A stretch of 64,000 bases of DNA from Pseudomonas corrugata (GCF_001269905.1 NZ_LHVK01000003.1:848981-912980); one strand, 5' to 3'. Positions 8,886 to 18,462 are shown, numbered from the stretch's first letter. Notes: generated from the letters alone by a model not told the origin. A program made the numbers and translations.

Positions 8886-9160
8886 TCGATCACCTCGCCA
8901 CGCAGCAGGAACTTGGCCAGGGCAAACGAGCCGACAAAGCCGAAGAGGGCGATCAGCAGCGCTGCCTCGAAGTAGGTGTCACTGGCGTAGCGAATGCCCA
9001 GCACCAGCATCATCAGCATCGCAACGATGTACAGGTAATCCAGGGCCAGGACCCGGTCTTGCGCCGATGGCCCCTTGAACAGCCGCAACAGGGTCAGCAC
9101 CATCGCCAGAGAAAACAGGAACAGACTCAGCAAAATCGCATTGGACAGCAACGGACTCAT
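8882..9160 (-). CDS. shaF: Multisubunit cation/proton antiporter subunit F
   Basis: 92-residue membrane protein with three helices and the family motif RLFKGPSAQDRVLALD. Small integral subunit of the Sha/Mrp/Pha antiporter complex. It overlaps both neighbours by 4 bases (start over the E stop, stop over the G start). Confidence 0.92.
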   Translation of the reverse strand: MSPLLSNAILLSLFLFSLAMVLTLLRLFKGPSAQDRVLALDYLYIVAMLMMLVLGIRYASDTYFEAALLIALFGFVGSFALAKFLLRGEVIE

Positions 9161-9645
9161 TCGAAAATCTCCATCAGCGGTCGCTCATAAGTGGCCTTGA
9201 AATGCGCGATGAACGACGCTTCGTCTTCCAGATCGAACACATGCATCAGCAGGATACGGCGATCCAGGGCCAGTTCCGACCAGACTGTTCCGGGAATCAC
9301 TGTGGTGATCATCGACAATGCCGCCAGGCCATTGGCGTCGTGCAGGTCCAGCGGCACCTTGACGAACCGCGAGCGAGGCGGGTGCCGCCCGGCATTCAGC
9401 ACGCCCCAGGCCACCGCCAGGTTTGACACCAGCACATCGCGTCCCACCCGCAGGCACAGCCGCAGCACCGCCCCGGGGCGTCGGATACGAATGGGGCGTG
9501 GCCGCAGCGGGCGCATCATCAGCGGTGCGAGGAAGCCCAGCGCCGCCCCCAGCAGCAGGTGCCCGGCGCTGAGGGACAGGTTCAACAGCAGCCACAGCGC
9601 CCAGAGTGCCAGGGACAGCCATGGCGCGGGAAACAGGCGTTTCAT
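9157..9645 (-). CDS. shaE: Multisubunit cation/proton antiporter subunit E
   Basis: 162 residues: two N-terminal helices (ALWALWLLLNLSLSAGHLLLG and the following LGFLAPLMM), then a soluble tail. The segments DVLVSNLAVAWGVL, LALSMITTVIPGTVW (as AALSMITTVIPGTVWSEL) and RILLMHVFDLEDE are characteristic of MnhE/PhaE. Membrane subunit of the antiporter. It overlaps subunit D upstream and F downstream by 4 bases each. Confidence 0.92.
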   Translation of the reverse strand: MKRLFPAPWLSLALWALWLLLNLSLSAGHLLLGAALGFLAPLMMRPLRPRPIRIRRPGAVLRLCLRVGRDVLVSNLAVAWGVLNAGRHPPRSRFVKVPLDLHDANGLAALSMITTVIPGTVWSELALDRRILLMHVFDLEDEASFIAHFKATYERPLMEIFE

Positions 9646-11327
9646 GGTCGCACCTCCGGCATTGCACTGAGGGCATCAGGGCTGGGGACACTGCGGGTGC
9701 CGAGCACCGACATCACATAGTGCTCGGGGGTGTTCAACGCATTGGCGGCGTCCCGGGTGTAGCGCAGCAGGGGTTCGGCCTTGAACGTCAGCGCGATTCC
9801 CAGGCCGAGCAGTGCAATGATCGGCAGGCACTCGAACGGCCGCAGCAGGGGCGAGGGTCGCTCTTGCGGCGTCCAGAAGCGCTGGATGCCCAGGCGTGAG
9901 AAAGCGATCAACGAGGCCAGCCCGGACAGGATCAGCAGCGCCAGCAGCCCCCAGGCCTGAGGCGACACCGGCTGGCCGGCGTCGACTCCGAGCCCGTGGG
10001 GATTGAGCAGGGCGTTCAACAGACCCAGCTTGCCGATGAATCCCGATAATGGCGGCATGCCGACAATCAGCAGCGCACAGGCAATGAAACTCAGGCCGAG
10101 GAAGGCCATGGTCCAGGGAATGACCTGTCCGACCACGGCTTTCTGTTCGTCATCAAGGTTGGTGCCCTTGGGCGGTTGCAGGGACTCCAGCGGTCGCGGC
10201 AAGGTATCGAGGTCGTCCTCCAGCGACAGCTCATTGGCCGAACGCGAGCGCTCGATCAATTCGGCCAGCAGGAAGAGTGCGCACAGCGCCAGGGTCGAAC
10301 TCACCAGATAGAACAGCGCAGCGCCCACCAGGTTCGGCTGCGCGAAGCCGATAGCCGACAACAGAATGCCGGCCGATACCAGGATGCTCAGACTGGCGAT
10401 GCGCTCCAGGCGCTGGGCCGCCAGAATGGCGATGGCCGCGCAGACGATGGTCGCCATGCCACCGTAGATCAGCCAGTCGCCGCCGAAATACGCTGAAGCG
10501 CCGGCCTGGCCGGAGAACAGCAAGGTCCACAAGCGCAATATCGTATAGATGCCTACCTTGGTCATGATTGCGAACAGCGCTGCTACGGGGGCACTGGCGG
10601 CGCTATAGGCCGGCACCAGCCAGAAGTTCAGTGGCCACATGCCGGCCTTGGCCAGAAACGCCACGGCGAGAATCGCCGCCCCCGCATGCAGCAGGCCGCG
10701 GTCGGCTTCCGGCACCAGAGGCACTTTCAGCGCCAGGTCGGCCATGTTCAAGGTGCCGGTGACGCCATAGATCAGCGCCGCGCCGATCAGGAACAGCGAG
10801 GAGGCCAGCAGGTTGATCGAGATGTAGTGCAAACCCGACGACACCCGTGCCCGGCCCGAGCCATGCAGCAGCAAGCCGTAGGAGGCGGCCAGCAATACCT
10901 CGAAAAACACGAACAGGTTGAACAGGTCCCCGGTGAGGAAGGCGCCATAGAGGCCCATCAGCTGGATCTGGAACAAGGCATGGAAGCTGGCCCCAGCGCC
11001 ATGCCAGCGGGCCATGGCGAACAGCAGGGCGCTGACGCCGATGATGCCGGTCAGCACCAGCATCAGCGCCGACAGGCGGTCCACCACCAGGACGATGCCG
11101 AACGGTGCCTGCCAGTTGCCCGGCAGGTACACGCCGATGGAGGCGGGCAGGGCCTGGTCCTGGGTCCAGTACAGCAACAGCACCGCGATGCCCAGGCCCA
11201 GCAGGCTGGAGAACAGATTGATCCGTGCCTTGAGCGCGCGGTGCTTTTCCCCCAGCATCAGCATCAACGCGGCGGTGAGCAATGGCAGGAGAATAGGCGC
11301 GGCGATCAGGTGAGGCGTCAGCATCAT
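9642..11327 (-). CDS. shaD: Multisubunit cation/proton antiporter subunit D
   Basis: 561-residue polytopic protein homologous to the proton-pumping NuoL/M/N subunits; with subunit A it forms the ion-translocating core. Seen: FHALFQIQLMGLYGAFLTGDLFNLFVFFEV, GMWPLNFWLVPAYSAASAPV with the conserved helix-breaking Pro, and MPPLSGFIGKLGLL. The start is at the double ATG 11327/11324, overlapping the subunit C stop (ATGA); the open frame continues upstream inside subunit C and is not used. A charged insert (about 410-445) lies before the last helices. Confidence 0.93.
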   Translation of the reverse strand: MMLTPHLIAAPILLPLLTAALMLMLGEKHRALKARINLFSSLLGLGIAVLLLYWTQDQALPASIGVYLPGNWQAPFGIVLVVDRLSALMLVLTGIIGVSALLFAMARWHGAGASFHALFQIQLMGLYGAFLTGDLFNLFVFFEVLLAASYGLLLHGSGRARVSSGLHYISINLLASSLFLIGAALIYGVTGTLNMADLALKVPLVPEADRGLLHAGAAILAVAFLAKAGMWPLNFWLVPAYSAASAPVAALFAIMTKVGIYTILRLWTLLFSGQAGASAYFGGDWLIYGGMATIVCAAIAILAAQRLERIASLSILVSAGILLSAIGFAQPNLVGAALFYLVSSTLALCALFLLAELIERSRSANELSLEDDLDTLPRPLESLQPPKGTNLDDEQKAVVGQVIPWTMAFLGLSFIACALLIVGMPPLSGFIGKLGLLNALLNPHGLGVDAGQPVSPQAWGLLALLILSGLASLIAFSRLGIQRFWTPQERPSPLLRPFECLPIIALLGLGIALTFKAEPLLRYTRDAANALNTPEHYVMSVLGTRSVPSPDALSAMPEVRP

Positions 11328-11668
11328 TCCCTGGGCTCCCGGCCGTCCACGTGGTCGGTACCGGTCAGGCCCCGGGAGGCCAGCAATACCACCAGGAACA
11401 ACGCGGTCATGGCGAAGCTGATGACGATGGCGGTCAGCACCAGGGCCTGGGGCAGGGGGTCGGTGTAGTGCAGCAGGTCCTGGGGCACGCGGTCCTTGAT
11501 GATCGGCTCCTTGCCGATGAACAGGCTGCCCATGCTGAAGATGAACAGATTGACGCCGTAGGACAGCAGGCACAGGCCCATGACTACCTGGAAGGTCCGC
11601 GGCCGCAGCACCAGCCAGACGCCGGAGGCGGTCAGGACGCCGATTGCTATAGCGATGACTTCTTCCAT
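11324..11668 (-). CDS. shaC: Multisubunit cation/proton antiporter subunit C
   Basis: 114-residue protein homologous to NuoK, three helices, with MGLCLLSYGVNLFIFSMG and DPLPQALVLTAIVISFAMTA. Part of the membrane arm of the antiporter. Its start touches the stop of the A/B subunit and its stop overlaps the start of D, consistent with a single coupled transcript. Confidence 0.93.
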   Translation of the reverse strand: MEEVIAIAIGVLTASGVWLVLRPRTFQVVMGLCLLSYGVNLFIFSMGSLFIGKEPIIKDRVPQDLLHYTDPLPQALVLTAIVISFAMTALFLVVLLASRGLTGTDHVDGREPRE

Positions 11669-14592
11669 CAGGAGGTGGCTCCTTTGAGGGGGGCGGCGGT
11701 TTTGGACAGCAGGGCCGGCTTGTGGGCCCGCACCGACTGGTGCGCCAGTGCGGTGAGGATCAGTAGCGTCGAGCCAACCACCACGGCGTACACGCCGATA
11801 TCGAAGAACAGTGCGCTGGCCAGGTGAACGTCACCCAGCAGTGGCCACTTCAAATGCCAGGTGTGGGTGGTGAGGAACGGATAGCCCACGGCCATAGCGC
11901 CCAGGCCTGTCGCCGTTGCGAACAGCAATCCGGTACCCATCCAGCGCAGTGGACGCAGGCTCATTTGCGCCTCAACCCACTGGGTACCGGCCACCATGTA
12001 CTGCAGGATGAACGCCACCGACATCACCAGGCCGGCAACGAAGCCGCCACCCGGCTGGTTGTGGCCGCGCATGAACAGGTAGAACGACACCACCAGGGCA
12101 ATCGGCAACAGCAGGCGCACCAACACCGACGGCACCATCATGAAGCCCAATGCGGTATCGCTGGCATGCCGCGGATTGACCAGGTCGGTGACCACGTCCG
12201 GCGCCAGCAGGCGCTGCTGCGCCGGCAATTGCATGCTTTCCTTAGGTGGCCGGAAACGTCGCAGCAGGGCAAACACGGCCAGGGCCACTGCCACCAGCAC
12301 GGTGATTTCCCCCAGGGTGTCGAAGCCGCGGAAATCCACCAGCATCACGTTCACTACGTTGCTGCCGCCGCCTTCGGGCAAGGCCCGGCTGAGGTAGAAC
12401 GACGAGATGTCGTTGGGCGTCTGGCGCGTCAGCATCGCATAGGACAACAGCGCCATGCCGCCGCCCACTGCGCCGGACAACAGCAAATCCCGCAGGCGAC
12501 GGATACGCGCGCGCCGTTCGCTGTTGGGCCGGGGTGATGCGTCCTCGATCCGCCGCGGCAGCCAGCGCAGGCCCAACAGGATCAGCACCGTGGTCACCAC
12601 TTCCACCACCAGTTGCGTCAGGGCCAGGTCGGGGGCGGAGAACCAGACGAAGGTCACGCAGGTCATCAGGCCGCAGACGCTGACCATGGTCAGGGCCGCG
12701 AGACGGTGATACTTGGCCTGCCACGCCGCGCCCAGGGCACAGGCGATGGCCAGCAGCCAAAGGATGACGAAGACGATGGAACCGGGGATCTTCGGCCGGT
12801 CGCCCCAGGCCAGTGAGCTGTGCAGCATCGGGATCAGCCCGGCCAGCAACGCAGCCAGCACCAGCAGGAACAACTGGGCCTGGAGGCGCCGAGTGCTGAT
12901 GAGTCGTTCCAGTCGCCGGCCCTGGCGCATCATCAGCACCAGGCTGCGCTCGAACAGTCGCTTGCCGCTGAACCGGCCAATGAGCGGCGTGCGGGTGATC
13001 TGCCCGCGCTTGAATTGCTTGCGCAGCAGCAGGTACAACACGACGCCGCCGGACATTGCCACCAGGCTCATGATCATTGGCGCATTGAGGCCATGCCAGA
13101 TTGCCAGGCTATATTCGGGCAGGCTGCCGCCCACGACCGGCAGCGCGGCCGCCGCCAGCAAGGAGCCGACCACCTGGGCCGGGAAGATCCCCACCAGCAG
13201 GCAGGTGAACACCAGCAACTCTACCGGCGCGCGCATCCAGCGCGGTGGTTCGTGGGGGGTATGGGGCAGGTCGGTGGCCGCGGGGCCGAAGAACACGTCC
13301 ACCGTGAAGCGCAAGGAGTAGGCGACGCTGAAGGTCCCGGCGATGGTGGCGATGATCGGCAGCGCCAGCTCGACCCAGGCGGTGGCGGAAATGAACACCG
13401 TTTCGGCGAAGAACATTTCCTTGGAAAGGAAGCCGTTGAGCAGCGGCACCCCGGCCATCGCCGCGCTGGCGACCATTGCCAGCGTCGCCGTGAAGGGAAT
13501 CAGCCGCACCAGGCCGCTGAGCTTGCGAATGTCCCGGGTGCCGCTTTCATGGTCGATGATCCCGGCGGCCATGAACAGCGAGGCCTTGAAGGTGGCGTGG
13601 TTGAGAATGTGGAACACCGCGGCCACGGCCGCCAACGGGCTGTTCAGGCCCAGCAGCAGGGTGATCAATCCCAGGTGGCTGATGGTGGAATAGGCCAGCA
13701 ATCCCTTGAGGTCATTCTGGAACATCGCGCAGTAGGCACCCAGCAGCAGCGTACAGGCTCCCGCACCGCCGACGATGTAGAACCATTGTTCACTGCCCGA
13801 CAGCGACGGCCACAACCGTGCCAGCAGGAACACCCCGGCCTTGACCATGGTCGCCGAGTGCAGATAGGCCGAGACCGGCGTGGGCGCGGCCATGGCGTGG
13901 GGCAGCCAGAAATGGAACGGGAACTGGGCACTTTTGCTCAGGGCGCCAATCAGGATCAGCGGCAGCAGGATGGGATAGAGGGCATGGGCCCGGATCAGGT
14001 CGCCCGCCGCCAGGACCTTGTCCAGTTCATAGCTGCCCACCACATGGCCGAGCAGCAACACTCCGGCCAACAGGCACAGCCCGCCGGCCCCGGTCACCAT
14101 CAGGGCCATGTAGGCGCCGCGCCGGGCATCGGCGCGGTGATGCCAGTAGCCGATCAGCAGGAACGAGAACAGGCTGGTCAGTTCCCAGAAAAACACCATC
14201 TGGATCAGGTTGCCGGAGATCACCAGCCCGAGCATGGCCCCCATGAATGCCAGGAAGAACGCGAAGAAACGCGGCACCGGATCTTCCGGTGACATGTAAT
14301 AGCGGGCGTACAACGACACCAACGTACCGATGCCCAGCACCAGCAACGAAAACAACCAGGCAAACCCGTCCAGGCGCAGCACGAAGTTCAAGCCCAGGCT
14401 CGGCAGCCAGAAATATTCTTCACGGATCACGCCGCCGTCGACGATCTGCGGGTAAAGCAAGGCCACCTGAACGGTGCCGACCAGGGCGACGAGGCCTGCC
14501 AGCAGCGATTCGGCGTTACGGGCGTTATGCGGCAGCAGCGCCGCGACGCCGCTGCCGATGAAGGGCAAAAGCAATAGAACTATCAGTGACAT
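11668..14592 (-). CDS. shaA: Multisubunit cation/proton antiporter fused subunit A/B
   Basis: 974-residue fusion of MrpA and MrpB. The N-terminal two-thirds is NuoL-like: SPEDPVPRFFAFFLAFMGAM, FFWELTSLFSFLLIGYWHH (conserved Glu), KSAQFPFHFWLPHAMAAPTPVSAYLHS and GVPLLNGFLSKEMFFAE. The C-terminal part has MrpB features (RGFDTLGEITVLVAVALAVF, YLFMRGHNQPGGGFVAGLVMS). In other bacteria A and B are often separate genes; the fusion with no separate B is the Pha/Sha arrangement of proteobacteria. First gene of the operon; drives Na+ or K+ efflux against H+ influx. The promoter should lie upstream of 14592. Confidence 0.94.
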   Translation of the reverse strand: MSLIVLLLLPFIGSGVAALLPHNARNAESLLAGLVALVGTVQVALLYPQIVDGGVIREEYFWLPSLGLNFVLRLDGFAWLFSLLVLGIGTLVSLYARYYMSPEDPVPRFFAFFLAFMGAMLGLVISGNLIQMVFFWELTSLFSFLLIGYWHHRADARRGAYMALMVTGAGGLCLLAGVLLLGHVVGSYELDKVLAAGDLIRAHALYPILLPLILIGALSKSAQFPFHFWLPHAMAAPTPVSAYLHSATMVKAGVFLLARLWPSLSGSEQWFYIVGGAGACTLLLGAYCAMFQNDLKGLLAYSTISHLGLITLLLGLNSPLAAVAAVFHILNHATFKASLFMAAGIIDHESGTRDIRKLSGLVRLIPFTATLAMVASAAMAGVPLLNGFLSKEMFFAETVFISATAWVELALPIIATIAGTFSVAYSLRFTVDVFFGPAATDLPHTPHEPPRWMRAPVELLVFTCLLVGIFPAQVVGSLLAAAALPVVGGSLPEYSLAIWHGLNAPMIMSLVAMSGGVVLYLLLRKQFKRGQITRTPLIGRFSGKRLFERSLVLMMRQGRRLERLISTRRLQAQLFLLVLAALLAGLIPMLHSSLAWGDRPKIPGSIVFVILWLLAIACALGAAWQAKYHRLAALTMVSVCGLMTCVTFVWFSAPDLALTQLVVEVVTTVLILLGLRWLPRRIEDASPRPNSERRARIRRLRDLLLSGAVGGGMALLSYAMLTRQTPNDISSFYLSRALPEGGGSNVVNVMLVDFRGFDTLGEITVLVAVALAVFALLRRFRPPKESMQLPAQQRLLAPDVVTDLVNPRHASDTALGFMMVPSVLVRLLLPIALVVSFYLFMRGHNQPGGGFVAGLVMSVAFILQYMVAGTQWVEAQMSLRPLRWMGTGLLFATATGLGAMAVGYPFLTTHTWHLKWPLLGDVHLASALFFDIGVYAVVVGSTLLILTALAHQSVRAHKPALLSKTAAPLKGATS

Positions 14593-14722
14593 AGGCTTCT
14601 ATTCGGCGGGAGATAGTGAGGGATCATACGTGGCGTGTCCCCGATCACCAACCGCGAGGGTGTCGCAGAATCCTACAAGATAGGCAGATTTTTCCTGCTT
14701 TGCGTTGTTTCAGTGGCGGACC

Positions 14723-15655
14723 TCAACCTTCACCCTCCAGCACGTTATCCGCCTCGACGGCAGTTTTATTCCGGGTCTTCAGTTCACTGACAATCACCGC
14801 CGCCACGATCAATGCCGCGCCGAGCAAGGCAATCCCCGGCAACCGCTCGCCCGCCAGGCGTCCGGCGATGCCGGCCCATACCGGTTCACCGGCGTAGATC
14901 AGCGTGGCGCGGGTCGGCGAGACGCTTTTCTGCGCCCAGTTCATCGCCACCTGGATCGCCGCGCTGGCGGCCCCCAGGCCCACGGCGCTGGACAGCAGCA
15001 GCCAGGAGAATCCCGGGATCGTTTCCTGGGTCGGTACCACCATCAGGAACGCCAGCACTGCCGTGCTTGCCAATTGCACCACGGTCACCCGGCGAACATC
15101 GACCTGGCCGGCATAGGTGCTGATCAGGATGATTTCGGCGGCAATCGCGATGGCGCTGATCAACGTGGCGATTTCGCCGGAGCTGAAGTTCAGCGATGCG
15201 CCGGCGGGGCCTGACAGCAGCATCAGCCCGGTGAACGCCAGCATGATGCCAATGCTTGGCATCAAGCCCGGCCGACGGCCCAGCACCAGCCATTGCAACA
15301 GCGGCACGAAGGGTACGTAGAGCGCGGTGATGAACGCCGACTGGCTGCTGGGGATGGTTTGCAGGCCGACCGTCTGCAAACCATAGCCGAGCATGATCGC
15401 CACGCCGATGAAGCAGCCGGCCTTGAGTTCGAACAGGGTCAGGTCCCGTAGATGGCGCCAGGAGAACAGCGCGACAAACGCCGCTGCGGCGGCGAAGCGC
15501 AAGCCGACGAAAAACATCGGCCCGCTGACGGTCATGGCGTGCTGCACCAGCAGGAAAGTCCCGCCCCAGATCATGGTGATCAGCACCAGCACGCACTCGG
15601 CCTTGCTGAGCCGCAGAAAGCGGGAGGAAGTTTGAGGAGAGTTCACCGATGCCAT
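14723..15655 (-). CDS. EamA/DMT-family transporter
   Basis: 310-residue drug/metabolite transporter with ten predicted helices in two EamA repeats: MIWGGTFLLVQHAMTVSGPM at the start and LIYAGEPVWAGIAGRLAGERLPG in the second repeat, both characteristic. The substrate is unknown. The start ATG at 15655 gives a normal N-terminus; the frame stays open across the divergent promoter to 15736. It is divergent from the XRE-cupin gene 72 bases away, so that regulator is its likely controller. Confidence 0.9.
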   Translation of the reverse strand: MASVNSPQTSSRFLRLSKAECVLVLITMIWGGTFLLVQHAMTVSGPMFFVGLRFAAAAAFVALFSWRHLRDLTLFELKAGCFIGVAIMLGYGLQTVGLQTIPSSQSAFITALYVPFVPLLQWLVLGRRPGLMPSIGIMLAFTGLMLLSGPAGASLNFSSGEIATLISAIAIAAEIILISTYAGQVDVRRVTVVQLASTAVLAFLMVVPTQETIPGFSWLLLSSAVGLGAASAAIQVAMNWAQKSVSPTRATLIYAGEPVWAGIAGRLAGERLPGIALLGAALIVAAVIVSELKTRNKTAVEADNVLEGEG

Positions 15656-15727
15656 GACCTTGCGCGCCACTGGAGAGGGACGCACAATGCGTCCGAAGTT
15701 GGGCAGTATAATGCGCAATCTCGAAAA

Positions 15728-16303
15728 ATGAGTCATACCGTGAACAAAGAAAATGGCCCGCGCGCCTCAGTCCTTCAACACGTCAGCCAGAACGTCCGCC
15801 GTTTGCGACACGCCGCGCAGCTCAGCCAGACAGCGCTGGCGCAGTTGTCAGGGGTCAGCCGGCGGATGCTGGTCGCCATCGAGGCCGGTGAAAAGAACGT
15901 CAGCCTGACCACCCTCGACCGTGTGGCTGAAGCTCTCGATGTGGCCTTCAGCGATTTGATCCAGGCCCCCGATGCCCGTGACCCGAGTCGCATCAACGAG
16001 TTGGCCTGGGCCGGCGCGGTCCCTGGCAGTAAAGCCGTGCTCCTGGCCAAAGCCAATGCCAGCCGTGAAGTCGAACTGTGGGAATGGCGCCTGGAGCCTG
16101 GCGAACACTACGCCTCCGAGCCCGATAACGATGGTTGGAGTGAGCAGCTTTATGTCTTCGAGGGTTGCCTGACCTTGCTGCTGGGCAATGATGAGCTTCG
16201 GATCGGCGCGGGAGAGTTTTTCATGTTCGCCAGCAACCAGCCCCATGGTTACCGCAACGATGGGGCGGAGGCGACGCGGTTCGTACGCAACGTGGTGATT
16301 TGA
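15728..16303 (+). CDS. XRE-family transcriptional regulator with C-terminal cupin
   Basis: 191 residues. An N-terminal HTH_3 domain (about 17-72: NVRRLRHAAQLSQTALAQLS, then SRRMLVAIEAGEKNVSLTTL) is followed by a cupin domain (about 105-185: EHYASEPDNDGWSEQLYVFEG, PHGY). Such proteins bind operator DNA and sense a small ligand with the cupin. Divergent from the EamA transporter, which it probably regulates together with itself. ATG 15728 fits the expected N-terminus; the much longer open frame runs antisense through the transporter. Confidence 0.9.
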   Translation: MSHTVNKENGPRASVLQHVSQNVRRLRHAAQLSQTALAQLSGVSRRMLVAIEAGEKNVSLTTLDRVAEALDVAFSDLIQAPDARDPSRINELAWAGAVPGSKAVLLAKANASREVELWEWRLEPGEHYASEPDNDGWSEQLYVFEGCLTLLLGNDELRIGAGEFFMFASNQPHGYRNDGAEATRFVRNVVI

Positions 16304-16345
16304 CCTCTGGAGACGAGACAGCCAGTGGTGAGGTGGAAGAGGGGG

Positions 16346-17461
16346 TCATAATCCGCAGACTTGCACCCACCGCTGTTCCCGTGCCGACAAGCGAATGGCC
16401 GCCGCCAGCCGCTCCACTTCCCAGGCCTCTTCGAAGTCCGTCCCACTGCCACCTTGATCGGCGAGGGTCATGATCAGTTCCTGTACCTCCAGGGTCTTCA
16501 ATTCGTTGTAGCCCAACTGGTGCCCGGCGGCCGGGCTGAACGCGGCATAGCCCGGCAGGTCCGGGCCGGCCAGCAACCGCTGGAAACCCGCCTGGCCGAC
16601 ACGGCTCACCTGCAGTTCATTCAGTCGTTCCTGATCGAATATCAGCGTGCCAAGGGTGCCGCTGATCTCGAAGCCTAGATGATTCTTGCGCCCGTGTTTC
16701 AGCCAACTGCTGCTCACTGTGCCGCGGGCGCCGCTGCTGAAGCGCAGCAGGGCGTGGACCTGATCATCTACCGCGATGGTGCGTTGTTCGGGATTGCCCG
16801 TGCTGGCCGGGCGTTGGTTGTGCACGGTCTGGCTGTCGGCGCAGACCGCTTCGACATCGCCCAGCAGGTAACGGGCCATGGCCAGCAGATGGCTGCCCAG
16901 GTCCGCCAATGCGCCACCGGCATGGGCCGCTTCGCAGCGCCATGACCATGGCGAAGTCGGGTCGGCCATGAAGTCCTCGCTGAACTCACCCTGAAAACTG
17001 ATGATCCGGCCCAGCTCCCCGCGCTGGATCATCTCCCGTGCCAGATGAATGATCGGGTTGTGCTGGTAGTTGTAGCCGACCCGCGTGACCACGCCGGCGG
17101 CCTTGGCGGCCTGGCGCATCTGCTCGGCCTGTTCCAGGGACACCGCCAGGGGTTTTTCGCAGTAGACCGCCTTGCCCGCCGCCAGCGCCGCCATGGCCAT
17201 CGGATAATGCAGGTGGTTGGGGGTGGTGATGGCGACCAGATGGACCTTCGGGTCGTCGATCAGTTGTTGCCAGTCGCTATGAACCGTCTCGAAACCCCAG
17301 CTACTGGCGCATTGCAGGGCACGCTGCGGATCGGCATCGGCCAGGGCCGCCAGGGTCAGGTTAAAGGGGAGGTCGAATACCGCTTTGGCATTGTTGAATG
17401 CCAAGGCATGGGCACGGCCCATGAAACCGGTGCCAATCAAGCCAATGCCAAGTTCGCGCAT
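16346..17461 (-). CDS. Gfo/Idh/MocA family oxidoreductase
   Basis: 371-residue NAD(P)-dependent dehydrogenase. The Rossmann motif GLIGTGFMGRAHALAF is at residues 7-22, followed by AITTPNHLHYPMAMAALAAG and the family EKP motif in VYCEKPLA. The C-terminal half matches the GFO_IDH_MocA_C fold (AHAGGALADLGSHLLAMARY, with the catalytic-site His). Likely oxidises an inositol- or sugar-type polyol. The start has AAAGGG upstream. Two identical palindromic sites lie 46-86 bases upstream, suggesting repression by a dedicated regulator. No other sugar genes are adjacent on this side. Confidence 0.9.
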   Translation of the reverse strand: MRELGIGLIGTGFMGRAHALAFNNAKAVFDLPFNLTLAALADADPQRALQCASSWGFETVHSDWQQLIDDPKVHLVAITTPNHLHYPMAMAALAAGKAVYCEKPLAVSLEQAEQMRQAAKAAGVVTRVGYNYQHNPIIHLAREMIQRGELGRIISFQGEFSEDFMADPTSPWSWRCEAAHAGGALADLGSHLLAMARYLLGDVEAVCADSQTVHNQRPASTGNPEQRTIAVDDQVHALLRFSSGARGTVSSSWLKHGRKNHLGFEISGTLGTLIFDQERLNELQVSRVGQAGFQRLLAGPDLPGYAAFSPAAGHQLGYNELKTLEVQELIMTLADQGGSGTDFEEAWEVERLAAAIRLSAREQRWVQVCGL

Positions 17462-17506
17462 GAGAAAGAGCCCTTTGAATAGTGATGTTCAGGAGGGCTC
17501 TTTATG

Positions 17507-17547
17507 GAATAAATATTCGTAAATTGCAAATATTGGAATAAATATTC
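17507..17547. promoter_or_regulatory. Two identical palindromic operator-like sites
   Basis: GGAATAAATATTC occurs at 17506-17518 and again at 17535-17547. Each core GAATAAATATTC is a near-perfect dyad, and their centres are 29 bp apart, close to three helical turns. They lie in a short AT-rich stretch directly upstream of the Gfo/Idh/MocA dehydrogenase. The shape GGAA-N6-TTC approaches the GGAA-N6-TTCC motif described for RpiR-type inositol repressors (IolR), but the last base is not C. Operator function is inferred. Confidence 0.6.
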
Positions 17548-17566
17548 TTTCTTGGGTGAGGGCCCC

Positions 17567-17655
17567 TGTGGAAGCGAGCCTGCTCGCGATGGCGGTGTAT
17601 CAGTCAACATCAATGCCACTGAGCCACCGTCATCGCGAGCAGGCTCGCTCCCACA
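17567..17655. repeat. REP doublet
   Basis: TGTGGAAGCGAGCCTGCTCG at 17567 and the inverted copy ATCGCGAGCAGGCTCGCTCC ending in CCACA at 17655 form an inverted pair between the SDR and Gfo/Idh genes. Confidence 0.88.
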
Positions 17656-17671
17656 GGGGGAAAGTGCGATG

Positions 17672-18439
17672 TCAGGAAAGGAACCCACCATCCACATTCA
17701 GCGCCACACCGGTGGTGTAGCTCGACGCGTCACTGGCCAGGTACAACACGGCGCCAGCCATTTCGCTTGGGTCGGCCACGCGTTTGAGCGGAATCTGCGC
17801 CAGGGCGGTTTTTAGGATCGCGTCGTTCTTGACCAGTGCCGAGGCGAACTTGGTGTCGGTCAGGCCCGGCAGCAGGGCGTTGCAGCGGATGCCGAACTGC
17901 GCACACTCCTTGGCGAACACTTTGGTCATGTTGATCACCGCGGCCTTGGTCACCGAGTAGATGCCCTGGAAAATGCCCGGCGAGATGCCGTTGATCGATG
18001 CCACGTTGATGATGCTGCCGCCGCCGTGCTCGCGCATCAGCTTGCCGGCTTCCACCGACATGAAGAAATAACCGCGAATGTTCACATCGACGGTTTTCTG
18101 GAAGGCGCCCAGGTCGGTGTCCAGCACGTTGCAGAACTGCGGGTTGGTGGCCGCGTTGTTCACCAGGATGTCCAGGCGCCCGAACTGTTCGCGAATGCCG
18201 GCGAAGACCTGGCTGATCTGCTCCATTTCACCGATGTGGCAGGCGATGGCCGTGGCTTTGCCACCCGCGGCGATGATGGCGTCGGCCACGTGCTGGCAAC
18301 CGTCGAGCTTGCGGCTGGAAACGATCACATGGGCACCTTGCTGGGCCAGCAACTTGGCGATGGCCTCGCCGATGCCACGGCTGGCGCCGGAAACGAAAGC
18401 GATTTTACCGTCGAGGTCGAACAACTGGGTCTTGGACAT
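17672..18439 (-). CDS. Short-chain dehydrogenase/reductase
   Basis: 255-residue classical SDR. The cofactor motif SGASRGIGEA (residues 17-26) is followed by NNAATNP, the catalytic Ser region NVASINGISPG and the YSVTKAA motif (Tyr-x3-Lys), ending in SYTTGVALNVDGGF. It probably reduces or oxidises a hydroxyacyl or sugar-like substrate with NAD(P)H. It lies 23 bases after the phosphotransferase gene in the same operon, a pairing frequent in pseudomonads, often near acyl-CoA dehydrogenases; the exact substrate is not readable. Confidence 0.92.
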   Translation of the reverse strand: MSKTQLFDLDGKIAFVSGASRGIGEAIAKLLAQQGAHVIVSSRKLDGCQHVADAIIAAGGKATAIACHIGEMEQISQVFAGIREQFGRLDILVNNAATNPQFCNVLDTDLGAFQKTVDVNIRGYFFMSVEAGKLMREHGGGSIINVASINGISPGIFQGIYSVTKAAVINMTKVFAKECAQFGIRCNALLPGLTDTKFASALVKNDAILKTALAQIPLKRVADPSEMAGAVLYLASDASSYTTGVALNVDGGFLS

Positions 18440-18462
18440 GCTGTTTCCTTGTCATGGAGCGC

